Shown: positions 63,537 through 64,000 of the stretch, piece after piece
Layout of the letters: every line of letters starts with the position of its first letter
How positions within the stretch are numbered: the stretch's first letter is position 1
Assembly (NCBI RefSeq): GCF_003675895.1
Contig: NZ_ML014754.1
Location: 111,533 to 175,532, forward strand
Source of the DNA: Parashewanella curva
GTDB lineage: Bacteria; Pseudomonadota; Gammaproteobacteria; Enterobacterales; Shewanellaceae
DNA length: 64,000 nt
Direction of reading: 5' to 3'
Position numbers and translations under genes: made by a program
The notes under the pieces: model-generated
Told to the model about the DNA's origin: nothing
The model's database searches: none
Seen by the model: only the letters and a program-made list of their open reading frames with translations

Positions 63537-64000
63537 GTAACTATTCAGCCCATCTGACTCAATCTGCTTAAAATAGCAACGGTTGAGTCACCATTTTACT
63601 TGATCCTCAATGATCATTTGACCGATCTTCCCAGTATGTCATGCTGACCAAATATTTAGTCAATTCGTGATTCATTTTGAAAATTAGTGGCATTGATATT
63701 GATGCGACCATTGCGCATGTAAAACAACAATTAGAAGCTGATAAAACAGTGACACCTGCGCTGAAATTGGCCATTGAAACTTTGCTCATGCTGGTCATGA
63801 TCTTGACCAATCGTATCGGAATGAATAGCAAGAATAGTAGCAAGCCACCTTCAACAGATGATGACACGAATAAGAAGAAAAAGACTAAAACCAATGGCAC
63901 ACCCGGTGGTCAAAAAGGCCGGATAGGCACCACTCTCAAACAAGTTGAGAAGCCTGATGTTGTTGAGGTGCTCAAGCTTGATAAGCGTAAGCTCCCAAAA
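63537..64000 (+). mobile_element. IS66-family insertion sequence, left part
   Basis: The element begins GTAACTATTC at 63537, fitting the GTAA terminus of IS66-family ends, and contains the start of a TnpC-type transposase. The right end, and the second half of any 8-bp target duplication (left copy expected at 63529-63536), lie beyond the window. No TnpA or TnpB gene precedes the transposase, as in the ISBst12 subgroup. Confidence 0.8.
63677..64000 (+). CDS. IS66-family transposase (TnpC-like), N-terminal part
   Basis: The first 108 codons are in the window. The start is probably the TTG at 63677, since an in-frame TGA lies a few codons upstream; no ATG fits. Diagnostic stretches are a leucine-rich helix (KLAIETLLMLVMILTNRIGM), NSKNSSKPPSTDDDTNKKKK, and GTPGGQKGRIGTTLKQVEKP, all conserved in IS66 TnpC proteins ahead of the zinc-finger domain. 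The catalytic domain is outside the window. Confidence 0.85.
   Translation, partial: MKISGIDIDATIAHVKQQLEADKTVTPALKLAIETLLMLVMILTNRIGMNSKNSSKPPSTDDDTNKKKKTKTNGTPGGQKGRIGTTLKQVEKPDVVEVLKLDKRKLPK

Noticed and set aside
63607..63900. 97-codon minus-strand frame inside the IS66-family element
   Set aside because: It is antisense to a clear IS66 TnpC reading frame whose conserved NSKNSSKPPS and GTPGGQKG stretches identify the real coding strand.
1..64000. CRISPR arrays, tRNA or rRNA genes
   Set aside because: No regularly spaced short direct repeats and no cloverleaf or rRNA signature were seen anywhere in the window.

Overview
This 64 kb window is chromosomal DNA of an AT-rich gammaproteobacterium. 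Gene content and order point to the Shewanellaceae/Alteromonadales; a Parashewanella-like organism would fit the many lineage-specific and eukaryote-like proteins, but that genus-level guess is inference. Several blocks follow the order known from Escherichia coli and Shewanella: raiA, tyrA, rplS-trmD-rimM-rpsP, ffh, corE-like and corB-like genes; yggN, trmB, mutY-yggX; yqgE-ruvX; and pilT-pilU. No tRNA, rRNA or CRISPR array was seen.

Layout. 0-10.6 kb: the start of an Na+/amino-acid (AGCS) symporter, divergent from phosphoketolase with a good CRP-like site between them, then a secreted unknown protein, a MITE, a YqaA-type membrane protein, talB and pgi, a DUF3545 protein, SlyD and Ada. 10.7-13.9 kb: cytochrome c' and cytochrome b561 as a convergent pair pulled apart by a complete IS4-family element with a 10-bp target duplication, then raiA. 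14-25.5 kb: the conserved translation/SRP/aromatic block, interrupted by two lineage-specific genes (896 and 350 aa). 25.7-32 kb: an unknown small protein, a DUF962 protein, a DUF885 lipoprotein and a complete TRAP transporter of the 2-oxo-acid (TakP) type. 32-38.4 kb: a decaying accessory zone with a second MITE copy, an ankyrin protein, a LysR and a SnoaL fragment joined head to head, an intact LysR, an ammonium-transporter remnant, nfsB, and a LysR gene with two in-frame stops. 38.5-41.7 kb: yggN, trmB, mutY-yggX. 41.8-49.2 kb: two tandem paralogous proteins of about 1,190 aa with no recognisable family. 49.3-56.5 kb: NhaC antiporter, FAD oxidoreductase, a pair of paralogues built on a roughly 75-aa helical repeat, a GNAT enzyme coupled to ltaE, and a DUF4136 lipoprotein. 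56.6-63.5 kb: a Fur-box gene, yciH, yqgE-ruvX, a protein with a C-terminal HAD-like domain, hemH, pilU and a pilT gene whose 5' end has been cut off by an IS66-family element that runs out of the window.

How it fits together. The housekeeping genes look intact and mostly carry clear ribosome binding sites and terminators. Between them sit single or paired lineage-specific genes, many long, helical, repeat-bearing or eukaryote-like, placed at operon boundaries without breaking neighbours. With the pseudogenes and mobile elements, this suggests a genome that is gaining effector-like genes and losing others. The strongest candidates for undescribed biology are the 75-aa-repeat paralogue pair (52.2-54.2 kb), the giant paralogue pair (41.8-49.2 kb), the HAD protein (58.7 kb) and the tandem-repeat protein (20.3 kb). 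No function can be given to them from sequence alone.
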